From NCBI GenBank assembly GCA_001796785.1, contig MGNL01000122.1, positions 36,425-44,241 of the forward strand: a stretch of 7,817 nt of DNA. Direction: 5' to 3'. Shown in pieces: positions 1 through 6,910 of the stretch. Numbering within the stretch: position 1 is the stretch's first letter; each line of letters opens with the position of its first letter. Source of the stretch: Chloroflexi bacterium RBG_16_51_16. Lineage in GTDB: Bacteria > Chloroflexota > Anaerolineae > Anaerolineales > Villigracilaceae. Under the pieces are notes generated by a model. It had not been told where the DNA came from, searched no databases, and saw only the letters and a program-made list of their open reading frames with translations. Position numbers and translations under genes: made by a program.

Positions 1-2
1 CC

Positions 3-293
3 ATGCTCCTGAATGAACTTAAAGCGATCCAATTGGCAGACCTGTTCAGCGCGTTGAGCGATGCAAGCCGGGTGCGCATCATTTCGGCGCTCTTGGATAC
101 CGAGATGAGCGTCGGAGTACTGGCAGCCAAGATCAAGATGAGCGAATCAGCGGTATCGCACCAGCTGCGCGGCTTGCGCCAGATGCGTCTCATCCGCGGA
201 CGCAGGCAAGGCCGGCAGGTGTTTTATTACCTTGCGGATGATCACGTAGCTCGCTTGTTCCGCATGGGCTTGGATCACGTTGAACACGGTTAA
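3..293 (+). CDS. ArsR/SmtB-family metal-responsive transcriptional repressor (zinc-type alpha5 site)
   Basis: This is a 96-residue winged-helix repressor that should release its operator when it binds metal ions, so inducing the efflux pump gene that follows. Residues 10-35 (LADLFSALSDASRVRIISAL) are the typical ArsR N-terminal region. Residues 37-62 form the helix-turn-helix with the recognition stretch SESAVSHQLRGLRQ, and residues 65-78 (RGRRQGRQVFYYLA) form the wing. The last helix carries D79, H81, H92 and H95, with the D-x-H-x10-H-x2-H spacing of the alpha5 site known in CzrA and, with Glu last, in SmtB. The protein has no cysteine, so the alpha3/alpha3N cysteine sites of ArsR, CadC and SmtB are absent. 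Zinc or cobalt is therefore the likeliest ligand. The ATG at 3 gives a slightly short protein for the family, and the true start may lie left of the window. Its promoter and operator would also be outside. The family is clear; the metal is inferred. Confidence 0.9.
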   Translation: MLLNELKAIQLADLFSALSDASRVRIISALLDTEMSVGVLAAKIKMSESAVSHQLRGLRQMRLIRGRRQGRQVFYYLADDHVARLFRMGLDHVEHG

Positions 294-347
294 AGAAGAT
301 AACCCCCACCTCCTTGCACCTGTTTTTTCTGACGCTCATAAAATTTG

Positions 348-1307
348 ATGAACCAATCCAGTACATTTATGAACTACAAAGGGGAAATGAGATTAATTAA
401 GACCCGACTATCACTATCCCTCTGGATAACCCTGGCATTTGTCCTGGTTGAAGCCGCAGCTGGACTCTTCGCCAACAGCCTTGCGCTGCTGACCGATGCC
501 GCCCATAACCTGACGGATGTGCTTGCCCTGGGATTAAGCTGGTACGCCGTCTGGCTTTCCAGTCGACCCGCCACAAACCGCAGGACGTACGGTAACCATC
601 GTGCCGGAATCCTGGTCGCCCTGTTCAATTCAACCACGCTTGTTTTGATCTCTTTCGGAATTTTCTATGAAGCGTACCGTCGTTTCATGGCTCCACCCGA
701 CGTCCGCTCCGAGGTGCTGATCGGTGTGGGTTTGATTGCCATCCTGGTTAACTTAGTGACCGCCTTATTGATTCGCCGGGGGAGCGAAGGTGATCTTAAC
801 CTCCGTTCTGCTTTCACACACCTGATGGGTGATGTAATGTCTACGATAGGCGCTGTAATAGCAGGTGTGATCATCTACTTTACCAATGCCAACTGGCTCG
901 ACCCTTTCGTCAGCGTCTTGATCGGATTCATCATCATTTACAACGCCTGGGGCATCCTGCGCGAGACAGTGGAGATCCTGCTCGAATCAACGCCGCGAGA
1001 TCTGGATATGCAATCCATGGTAGACGAGATTAAGAGCATTGATGGCGTGCTCGGAGTACACGATCTCCACGTGTGGAGCCTGACCAAAAACCTGCGCACA
1101 ATGTCTGCCCATGTCCTCACGGAAAACCTCTCTATCAGTAATGGAGCAGAGATCCAGAGCAATATCAATGAGATACTCTCTCGTCGGTACAATATCTCGC
1201 ATGCCACGCTGCAGCTCGAATGCGTGGATTGCGAACCCGATTCACTTTATTGCGATATCGATGACAAGCAGGACGTTTTGCTGTCAAAAAACCTCATCGG
1301 ACATTAA
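348..1307 (+). CDS. Cation diffusion facilitator (CDF) efflux pump, ZitB/CzcD type
   Basis: This inner-membrane antiporter should export Zn2+ (possibly Cd2+ or Co2+) in exchange for protons. Numbering is from a possible TTG start at 345; the ATG at 348 is residue 2. Six membrane segments lie at about 24-44, 49-70, 89-110, 123-143, 159-179 and 186-204. The transport site is H54/D58 in segment 2 (DAAHNLTD) and H159/D163 in segment 5 (HLMGD), the HD/HD pattern of zinc-class CDFs. The cytoplasmic C-terminal domain follows from about 210, with the HDLHVW motif at 239-244 and H256. Its tail has three cysteines (C293, C296, C303). The histidine-rich N-terminus or loop seen in many relatives is missing. 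The gene starts 54 bases after the ArsR gene, probably in the same transcript. No good ribosome site precedes 348; in-frame ATGs at 369 and 387 are alternatives, the latter behind AAAGGGG but too close to it. Confidence 0.93.
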   Translation: MNQSSTFMNYKGEMRLIKTRLSLSLWITLAFVLVEAAAGLFANSLALLTDAAHNLTDVLALGLSWYAVWLSSRPATNRRTYGNHRAGILVALFNSTTLVLISFGIFYEAYRRFMAPPDVRSEVLIGVGLIAILVNLVTALLIRRGSEGDLNLRSAFTHLMGDVMSTIGAVIAGVIIYFTNANWLDPFVSVLIGFIIIYNAWGILRETVEILLESTPRDLDMQSMVDEIKSIDGVLGVHDLHVWSLTKNLRTMSAHVLTENLSISNGAEIQSNINEILSRRYNISHATLQLECVDCEPDSLYCDIDDKQDVLLSKNLIGH

Positions 1308-1314
1308 GTTTTAG

Positions 1315-1328
1315 AGAGGGAGCTTATG
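1315..1328 (+). promoter_or_regulatory. Shine-Dalgarno site and start of the ChrB-type gene
   Basis: The purine run GAGAGGGAG at about 1314-1322 lies a few bases ahead of the ATG at 1326. It fixes the start of the ChrB-type protein only 18 bases after the efflux gene's stop, as expected for a gene translated from a shared messenger. No terminator-like hairpin is visible between the two. Confidence 0.6.
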
Positions 1329-1766
1329 AAATGGGTTACCCGTTCCCACGTTCACGTGGACCGCGTCGCGTGTCCATGGTTGATCACCCGCTTCATCGAT
1401 AATGAAGCGGAATTTTTATTTGTTCCGTCGGGCGAGATCAAGCGCATCGTCGAACAGACCGGCGCCATTCCTTTCGATGCTTCAGGTGTGGAGCTCGGAC
1501 ATGTAGACGGACGCTGTTCATTTGACTCGATCATCTTAAAGTACGGTCTCAAAGAACCGGGACTGCTGCGACTGGCGAAGATTGTCCATGCTGCCGACAT
1601 TGCAGAGCAGCTGGATTCCGATCCGATCGCCCGCGGGCTGGAGGCGATCGCCACTGGTTATTCGCTGCGCTACCCTGAAGATGAAGAGAACCTAGTGCAT
1701 CAATACGAGGTCTACGATGCCCTGTATGCCTGGTGCAGGCTGGATATGACAGTACCACGCGCGTAA
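1326..1766 (+). CDS. Stand-alone ChrB C-terminal-domain protein (chromate-resistance associated)
   Basis: The 146 residues match the C-terminal domain of ChrB, the regulator or accessory protein of chromate-resistance loci. The recognisable stretches are SHVHVDRVACPWLITRFID (7-25), FVP (32-34), the H59-x-D-G-R-C64-x-F-D67 motif and IVHAADI (87-93). Conserved H8, H10, D12, C16, H59, D61, C64 and H88 look like possible metal or redox residues; that is inference. The N-terminal DNA-binding part of full-length ChrB (about 300 residues) is absent, so this is a single-domain version and not a truncation, since it has its own start and ribosome site. It is the last gene of the arsR-CDF-chrB cassette and runs convergently into glpD. 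No ChrA transporter is in the window, so a chromate role is uncertain; it may act in general metal or oxidative stress. Confidence 0.85.
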   Translation: MKWVTRSHVHVDRVACPWLITRFIDNEAEFLFVPSGEIKRIVEQTGAIPFDASGVELGHVDGRCSFDSIILKYGLKEPGLLRLAKIVHAADIAEQLDSDPIARGLEAIATGYSLRYPEDEENLVHQYEVYDALYAWCRLDMTVPRA

Positions 1767-1773
1767 CGGCAAC

Positions 1774-3351
1774 TCATGAATTACTTCGACTCGTGATGGG
1801 ATTTTCCTCACAGTTAACGTACCGTGTAAATTCCATATGATGTTGGACACGCAGGATCTCGAGTACCCTGTCGATCTCTTGTGTCGTCTGCTCAGCGGTC
1901 CAACCGAGAACACTGGCAGTCCGATGGGCTAGGTCGCGCACTGTTGATTCTGTGGCGCGGCCCAGCATGGCGGTATTCGTGCGTCGGAAGACCAGGTCAT
2001 CGAGGTGAACCACATCTTCATCGCGTATCGTGGATTCTAGGTCCGTGTTTTGATCGTGCCTCGCTGCGCCGATCTTGAGATTTTCCGTGTTGATTTTGCG
2101 TACAACTTTTAATCTAGTCAATACTGCATCACTCGCCTGTTCTGAAAAAGCGCGGAAGGTGGTCCACTTACCTCCAACGAGAGAAAAAATCGGAAATCTA
2201 TGATCGTGGTCGGCTTCAAGGATTTCTATCTTATGGTCGCGCGAGATCTGTTCTTCAGACACGGATCCGAAAACCAAAGGTCGAACGCCGGAAAAAGTAT
2301 AGACGATGTGAGAGCGGTCGATCTGGATGCCCGGGAAGACACGCCTGACCATTTCAAAGAAATATTCGATCTCCTCCTCGGTGATCGCGACATCGTCTGG
2401 ATCCTCCACGCGGATATCCGTGGTGCCGACCAGCACCCTGTCCTCAAGCGGAAAGATCAGCACCAAGCGGCCGTCCTTATTCTCGAAGAAAAATTCGTGG
2501 CCGCCAATGCTGCGGTGCAATTCGGGGTGGTCGAGCACCAGATGCGATCCCTTTGTCCCGCCGATAAACCTCGTTGAACTTCCAACAGACGCGTTGATCC
2601 GATCGATCCACGGACCTCCAGCGTTTACCAAAATGCGCGGCTTTACGATAAATTCTCCCCCGCTGACCTCATCCCGTAGTTTCACCGAATCACCATGCGC
2701 GGAGAGCATGCTCACATAGTTTAATGGCCTGGTTTGGGAACCAATCTTCCATCCGTCAAGCAATACTTCGATGGCGAGCCGTTCCGGCGATGGCATAGCC
2801 GCGTCGAAATAGGTGGCGGTATACAGCACTTCGGGATTCACTGCCGGGAATAATTCAAGCGATTCGGCTCGTGAGCGGAAGACATGCACCGGCACTGTTC
2901 TCTGTTTGCGCGTGAACCAATCGTAAAACCATAATCCTATCTTGAGCACCAGCGCGCCCCGCTCCGACGGGCGGTTCTGCAGCCCTATGAATTTAAGCGG
3001 CGCGTTGAATAATCCACTGAACCGCTTGAAAATCGGGAAGGTTGTTGGAAGGGGTTTGACCAGGTGTGGGGCGTTCTCGATCAGCAGGTTGCGCTCGCGC
3101 ACGGCTTCACGCACCAAACGGAACTCGCCGTTTTCCAGGTAACGAATACCGCCATGGACCATGTGAGAGGACGCCGCGCTAGCCCCGCTGCAGTAATCAC
3201 CACGGTCGATTAAAACGACATTCACTCCCTGCAGGGCAAGATCGCGAAACGTGCCGATACCATTAATACCCGCGCCAACGATTAGGACGTCGATATCCGG
3301 CATGTCGCGTAAAGCTTGTATCCGTTGAGACCTATTTTCAACAAGCATCAT
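1774..3351 (-). CDS. glpD: FAD-dependent glycerol-3-phosphate dehydrogenase
   Basis: This enzyme oxidises sn-glycerol 3-phosphate to dihydroxyacetone phosphate and passes electrons to the quinone pool at the inner face of the membrane. From the ATG at 3351 it has 525 residues, slightly longer than E. coli GlpD (501). The FAD-binding Rossmann motif GAGINGIG lies at 26-33. The family signature SGASAASSHMVHGGIRYLE spans 55-73, GTKGSHLVLD 265-274, GVRPL 355-359 and GGKWTTFR 393-400. A DAO C-terminal helical domain fills about 415-510. The start chosen overlaps the glpK stop as ATGA; the next codon is also ATG, and a TTG at 3360 would add three residues. GGGTGG just upstream could serve as ribosome site. 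The overlap implies translational coupling with glpK. The last 20 or so residues are hydrophilic and poorly conserved. Confidence 0.95.
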   Translation of the reverse strand: MMLVENRSQRIQALRDMPDIDVLIVGAGINGIGTFRDLALQGVNVVLIDRGDYCSGASAASSHMVHGGIRYLENGEFRLVREAVRERNLLIENAPHLVKPLPTTFPIFKRFSGLFNAPLKFIGLQNRPSERGALVLKIGLWFYDWFTRKQRTVPVHVFRSRAESLELFPAVNPEVLYTATYFDAAMPSPERLAIEVLLDGWKIGSQTRPLNYVSMLSAHGDSVKLRDEVSGGEFIVKPRILVNAGGPWIDRINASVGSSTRFIGGTKGSHLVLDHPELHRSIGGHEFFFENKDGRLVLIFPLEDRVLVGTTDIRVEDPDDVAITEEEIEYFFEMVRRVFPGIQIDRSHIVYTFSGVRPLVFGSVSEEQISRDHKIEILEADHDHRFPIFSLVGGKWTTFRAFSEQASDAVLTRLKVVRKINTENLKIGAARHDQNTDLESTIRDEDVVHLDDLVFRRTNTAMLGRATESTVRDLAHRTASVLGWTAEQTTQEIDRVLEILRVQHHMEFTRYVNCEENPITSRSNS

Positions 3352-4853
3352 TCCACCCAATCAAACGTGCGCGTTACGGCTTTCTTCCACTGGGCGAACA
3401 GCTCAGTGCCCGCATTGCTTTTTGGATTAGGAGACCAGGTTTTGTCCGGCTGCCAGTTGCGGTACATGTCATCTCTCGCCTTCCAAAAGCCAACGGCATA
3501 GCCTGCCGCATAAGCTGCGCCTAGTGCGGTTGTCTCCGACACCGCAGGGCGAATCACTGGCACGCCTAGCACATCCGCCTGGAATTGCATCAAGAGGTCA
3601 TTGCGAACCATACCGCCATCTACTTTGAGCGCCATAAGCGGAACGCCCGAATCAGCATTCATGGCATCAAGGACTTCGCGGGTCTGGAAAGCGGTCGCCT
3701 CCAGGGCGGCACGGGCGATATGGCCGCGGTTCACATACCGGGTGAGGCCGAGCACAGCGCCGCGCGCATCGGTCCGCCAGTAAGGAGCAAAGAGTCCGGA
3801 GAAAGCGGGGACGAAATAAACACCCCCGTTGTCATCAACCGTACGGGCAAGGTTTTCAATCTCTTCCGAACTATCGATTAACTTTATATTATCTCGGAGC
3901 CACTGCACCAAGGCACCCGTGATCGCAATGGAGCCTTCCAAAGCATAGACCGGGGCTTCCTGTCCAAAACGGTAGCAGAGGGTGGTAAGCAAGCCGTGTT
4001 TTGACGGCACGATCTGTTCTCCGGTATTGAGCAGCATGAAACAACCTGTGCCGTAGGTGTTCTTAGCCTCGCCGGGTTCGAAGCAGACCTGCCCAACCGT
4101 GGCAGCCTGCTGGTCGCCCAGATCGCCTGAAATCCGAACTGCTCCGCCAAAGGGACCATCCGCTTTGGTGTGCCCGTATACTTCCGCAGAGGAAACAATC
4201 TGTGGCAGCATCTCGATCGGGATATTCATGGCATCGCAGATCCACGCATCCCAGCTGAGGGACCTAAGGTCCATTAATTGTGTGCGGCTGGCGTTGGTGA
4301 CATCAGTGAGGTGCTTCCCACCGGCCGGGCCTCCCGTCAAATTCCAGATCAACCAGGTGTCGATATTACCAAAAAGAGCCCGTCCGGATTTGGCGGCCGC
4401 ACGGACACCTTCAACGTTTTCCAGTACCCAACGGATCTTTGGACCGGAGAAATAGGTGGTTAACGGCAAGCCGGTAAGGCTGCGGAAGCGGTCCTGGCCG
4501 TCTTTTTTACCCAACTCCGCGATCACACCGCTGGTGCGCACGTCCTGCCAAACGATCGCGTTGCAATAAGGGCGGCCGGTTTGTTTGTCCCAGACGATCG
4601 TAGTCTCGCGCTGGTTGGTAATGCCGATGGCGACGATGTCACCAGCTTTTACCCCACCTTTACGCATTGCCTCGCGAATAACCTGTTGTGTTTTTTCCCA
4701 GATCTCCAACGGGTCGTGTTCCACCCAGCCGGGTTTGGGATAGATCTGTTCATGTTCGAGTTGATGAACCGCCACGGGCCGACCCTGTTCACCGAAAAGG
4801 ATGCAGCGGGTGCTGGTTGTGCCCTGGTCGATTGAAACTACAAAATTGCTCAT
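3348..4853 (-). CDS. glpK: Glycerol kinase
   Basis: This cytoplasmic FGGY-family kinase phosphorylates glycerol with ATP to sn-glycerol 3-phosphate, the substrate of the GlpD encoded next. Its 501 residues match the usual length. Visible motifs are the phosphate loop DQGTTSTR (9-16), NQRETT (80-85) and W103-Q-D-V-R of the substrate pocket. Also visible are GDQQAA (246-251) with the probable catalytic base D247, YGTG (267-270), the FGGY signature region around YALEGSIAITGA (303-314), and DGGMVRND (412-419). All expected active-site regions look intact. The start at 4853 has only a weak ribosome site (GGGA about 12 bases and GAAG about 3 bases upstream). The gene overlaps glpD by 4 bases and begins 34 bases after the hairpin at 4888-4919. 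No glycerol facilitator gene (glpF) accompanies it in the window. Confidence 0.97.
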   Translation of the reverse strand: MSNFVVSIDQGTTSTRCILFGEQGRPVAVHQLEHEQIYPKPGWVEHDPLEIWEKTQQVIREAMRKGGVKAGDIVAIGITNQRETTIVWDKQTGRPYCNAIVWQDVRTSGVIAELGKKDGQDRFRSLTGLPLTTYFSGPKIRWVLENVEGVRAAAKSGRALFGNIDTWLIWNLTGGPAGGKHLTDVTNASRTQLMDLRSLSWDAWICDAMNIPIEMLPQIVSSAEVYGHTKADGPFGGAVRISGDLGDQQAATVGQVCFEPGEAKNTYGTGCFMLLNTGEQIVPSKHGLLTTLCYRFGQEAPVYALEGSIAITGALVQWLRDNIKLIDSSEEIENLARTVDDNGGVYFVPAFSGLFAPYWRTDARGAVLGLTRYVNRGHIARAALEATAFQTREVLDAMNADSGVPLMALKVDGGMVRNDLLMQFQADVLGVPVIRPAVSETTALGAAYAAGYAVGFWKARDDMYRNWQPDKTWSPNPKSNAGTELFAQWKKAVTRTFDWVE

Positions 4854-4887
4854 GTCTTCATTCCCGCTTGAAATTGTTTTCAGGAAA

Positions 4888-4919
4888 GAACCCAGCGGAG
4901 TAATTCTACCGCTGGGTTC
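4888..4919 (-). terminator. Strong hairpin between the hydrolase gene and glpK; probable terminator or attenuator
   Basis: Arms 4888-4898 (GAACCCAGCGG) and 4909-4919 (CCGCTGGGTTC) pair perfectly over 11 bases around a 10-base loop. Read leftwards, the hairpin begins 34 bases after the hydrolase stop codon and is followed by the moderately U-rich TTTCC, so it would end the hydrolase transcript. Read rightwards, a run of six T follows at 4927-4932, 7 bases after the stem, but no + strand gene ends here. Because no convincing promoter lies between it and glpK, it may instead attenuate read-through into glpK-glpD. Confidence 0.65.
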
Positions 4920-4952
4920 CTATCCATTTTTTCCGCGCTACTCAGCAGGCGA

Positions 4953-6782
4953 TTAACCGATGACCGACCCAGCAGCCAGGAACCAGATGGCAATACTCGA
5001 AATCATCAACGCTCCCAGGTAAATCCTTCCGGTCCGTCGATAGAACCAGGTGAGGAAAAAGAAGAGGATGATGAACTCCGGAATATAGACGAACAGCATA
5101 AGTGGCCACATCCCGGTGAACTGGGACAGACCGACATTCTCAAATCCTGGACCCATTCCCAATAAGAACCAGGGAACGTACTGGAAAGCCCAGACGAGGA
5201 AGAGGCCGGTCACCATAGCGTACACAACCTTGAGCCACCAGACGATCTGCGTCTTTACCGGAGTTTCAAGTTCCTTTTGCCTTGCTTGGCCAAACAGGAA
5301 GATGCCGCCGTTGATCAGGAAGAAGAGCAGGGCTGGAATCAAGTAGATGAAGAAGTATCCCAATCTGCTCAGATTTCCAAACTGCCTCATGTATGGCCAG
5401 GCAAATCGGAATTCCTGACCCAGTGCCCATTGGAAAAAGCCTTCGAACAGATACATCCATAGGAATAAAATCGCTCCCAGCAAAACAGTTTTCCCAATGA
5501 TCCCCCAATCGATAACCGTCGCTTTCTTATCGAAGGATACGCCCATGTCATACATGGTAACGCCCTGCTTCTTTGCCCCACGATACCAAATCCAGAAAAG
5601 CACTGTGGCCACCACTGCGTTTCCTAGGAAGAACGCAGCGACACCATTCCCCATTTGGAGTTTCATGAACGGCAGCCAGGCTTCAAGTTTTCCACCCCAT
5701 CCACTTCCCAAATCGACGAAACCGAAATAAGTTGGCAGTAAAACGTAGAGTATGCCGCCAATGAGCATATTAATCGTAGCCAACAGCCACCAATTACGAC
5801 TGCTTGGGATGTTTGATTTTGGTAGGGGTTGAGCAACAGCCTTAAAGTAATCGTTTGCCAGCAGGATGTTGGTCAAAGGTATGAGAGATGCAAGAGTACC
5901 CAGCAAGGTGAGGAAGCCGAAGATTTCCTTCCACATAAAGATCTGCTGAGTGGGTTCAATCCACATGGATCCGCCATCGCCATCTTTGAGGCCCAAGCGC
6001 ATCCAATCCAAAGCTTCTGCAACCGCTTTGTTCGTCAACGGAAGTAAGTGGTGATCCATATTGATGAATGCCATTCGACGGGCGGTTCCATCTTCGAAGT
6101 TGCCATACGTGGTATCCCATTCGATCGGCTCTTCGATACCAAGGGCTGCTAGCCTTGTCTCGTTGCTTGTCAGCTCCTCGGTACGAGGTTGCATCTCGCG
6201 GAAAAACCCAAATTCATCATAGCGAGCTTGTGTAATTAGGAAGTTGGGGAGTTCGGGACTACCCGGTAAGGAGGCTTGCGAATCCATCGCCTTGATATTC
6301 TCTGGGAACAGTGCGGGTAGCAGCACGGCATTCATAGTGCCCATAGAGTGACCCATCAGGCCTATGTTCTCTGAATCCACAAAAGGCAGGGAGATCAAAT
6401 AGGCAAGGGCCGCCTCGTTGCCCATCACGTGAGGCATGCCCATGGTTCCCGCCCCTTCGGAATCGCCATGACCGATGGCGTCCGGAGCCAACACCACGAA
6501 ACCTCGACGGGCAAGCTCAACCGAAAACGGATCTTGCACGTTCTTATCGTTTTGGTACCCGTGCATGTTCATGACCGCAGGCAGAGGATTATCAGCTGTA
6601 GCGATTATTGGTCGGAACAACTTTGCTGTGACGATCTGTCCATCGAAGTCTGGGATCTTGACTATGGATACATCTACTTTTCCCCAATCCCGCTCGATCC
6701 CAAAACTCATCCATGCTGATATTGCAACGATACCAATAAGTGCAAAAAACCAATTCCAATTCTTTCGTACATCTGCTTTCAT
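4953..6782 (-). CDS. Membrane-anchored alpha/beta hydrolase fused to a multi-spanning membrane domain
   Basis: The 609-residue protein starts with a membrane segment (about 11-28). An alpha/beta-hydrolase (dienelactone-hydrolase-like) domain follows at about 35-265. It shows the oxyanion motif HGYQ (74-77), GHGDS (104-108) and the nucleophile elbow GHSMG (144-148) with S146. D189 (in QARYDEF) is a likely acid, and H244 or H245 (MDHH) the likely base, so the triad appears complete. A second half from about 285 to the end carries about eight hydrophobic segments, near 286-308, 332-353, 381-400, 425-447, 474-497, 514-535, 558-580 and 586-606. I do not recognise this half as a named transporter. 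Substrate is unknown; an ester or acylated compound is expected for the fold. AGGAG sits 7 bases before the ATG at 6782. The gene has its own promoter and lies divergent from the SorC-type regulator, which probably controls it. Fold confident, function not. Confidence 0.85.
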   Translation of the reverse strand: MKADVRKNWNWFFALIGIVAISAWMSFGIERDWGKVDVSIVKIPDFDGQIVTAKLFRPIIATADNPLPAVMNMHGYQNDKNVQDPFSVELARRGFVVLAPDAIGHGDSEGAGTMGMPHVMGNEAALAYLISLPFVDSENIGLMGHSMGTMNAVLLPALFPENIKAMDSQASLPGSPELPNFLITQARYDEFGFFREMQPRTEELTSNETRLAALGIEEPIEWDTTYGNFEDGTARRMAFINMDHHLLPLTNKAVAEALDWMRLGLKDGDGGSMWIEPTQQIFMWKEIFGFLTLLGTLASLIPLTNILLANDYFKAVAQPLPKSNIPSSRNWWLLATINMLIGGILYVLLPTYFGFVDLGSGWGGKLEAWLPFMKLQMGNGVAAFFLGNAVVATVLFWIWYRGAKKQGVTMYDMGVSFDKKATVIDWGIIGKTVLLGAILFLWMYLFEGFFQWALGQEFRFAWPYMRQFGNLSRLGYFFIYLIPALLFFLINGGIFLFGQARQKELETPVKTQIVWWLKVVYAMVTGLFLVWAFQYVPWFLLGMGPGFENVGLSQFTGMWPLMLFVYIPEFIILFFFLTWFYRRTGRIYLGALMISSIAIWFLAAGSVIG

Positions 6783-6789
6783 AACATAT

Positions 6790-6796
6790 CTCCTTT
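6790..6796 (-). promoter_or_regulatory. Shine-Dalgarno site of the hydrolase gene
   Basis: Read on the minus strand, AAAGGAG ends 7 bases before the ATG at 6782-6780. This is close to the ideal sequence and distance and makes that start secure. Confidence 0.85.
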
Positions 6797-6833
6797 CAAA
6801 AGAATGAAAAAAGGACTACCTACTTAGATACAA

Positions 6834-6861
6834 ATTAAAATCTAAATGCACAAATTGTCAA
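6834..6861 (-). promoter_or_regulatory. Probable sigma70-type promoter of the hydrolase gene
   Basis: On the minus strand a perfect -35 box TTGACA (6861-6856) is followed, after 16 bases, by TTTAAT (6839-6834), a five-of-six match to the -10 consensus. Transcription would begin near 6827, leaving a leader of about 45 bases with the ribosome site. The -35 box and part of the spacer lie inside the left arm of the palindrome at 6847-6881, so a protein bound there would block RNA polymerase. Confidence 0.65.
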
Positions 6862-6881
6862 TAAATTTGAACATACGTGCA
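6847..6881. promoter_or_regulatory. Palindromic operator 1 (probable SorC-type regulator site)
   Basis: The left arm TGCACAAATTGTCAA (6847-6861) and right arm TTGAACATACGTGCA (6867-6881) are inverted copies agreeing at 11 of 15 positions, separated by 5 bases. The right arm matches the right arm of operator 2 at 14 of 15 positions. It overlaps the hydrolase promoter. Long palindromes with TTGAA/TTCAA-type cores fit what is known of SorC-family members such as Bacillus DeoR. Binding by the adjacent regulator is inferred from position. Confidence 0.65.
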
Positions 6882-6910
6882 GCAGAAGTGGGATCCGTGG
6901 ATAATAATCG

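Noticed and set aside
279..287. GTTGAACAC, identical to part of the operator half-site at 6930-6938.
   Set aside because: It lies in the coding sequence for the last residues of the ArsR protein and has no inverted partner, so a chance match is likely.
288..304. A short inverted repeat GGTTA-N7-TAACC over the ArsR stop codon.
   Set aside because: It has only five AT-rich pairs and is not directly followed by a T-run, so it supports neither a terminator nor an operator.
306..315. A perfect Shine-Dalgarno complement (CCACCTCCTT), which reads AAGGAGGTGG on the minus strand.
   Set aside because: No minus-strand start codon lies at a suitable distance and no plausible minus-strand gene follows. 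Pairing with the weak AAAGGGG at 378-384 is conceivable but too poor to claim a switch.
2200..2719. Overlapping + strand reading frames of 125 and 130 codons within the glpD region.
   Set aside because: They are antisense to well-conserved glpD motifs, lack ribosome sites and have no recognisable protein character.
6429..6807. A + strand frame of about 110 codons opposite the start of the hydrolase gene.
   Set aside because: It is antisense to the conserved N-terminal hydrolase region and crosses its ribosome site, with no family resemblance.
6900..6905. GATAAT as a -10 box between the two palindromes.
   Set aside because: No -35-like sequence lies 16-18 bases upstream on the + strand, so a promoter cannot be supported.
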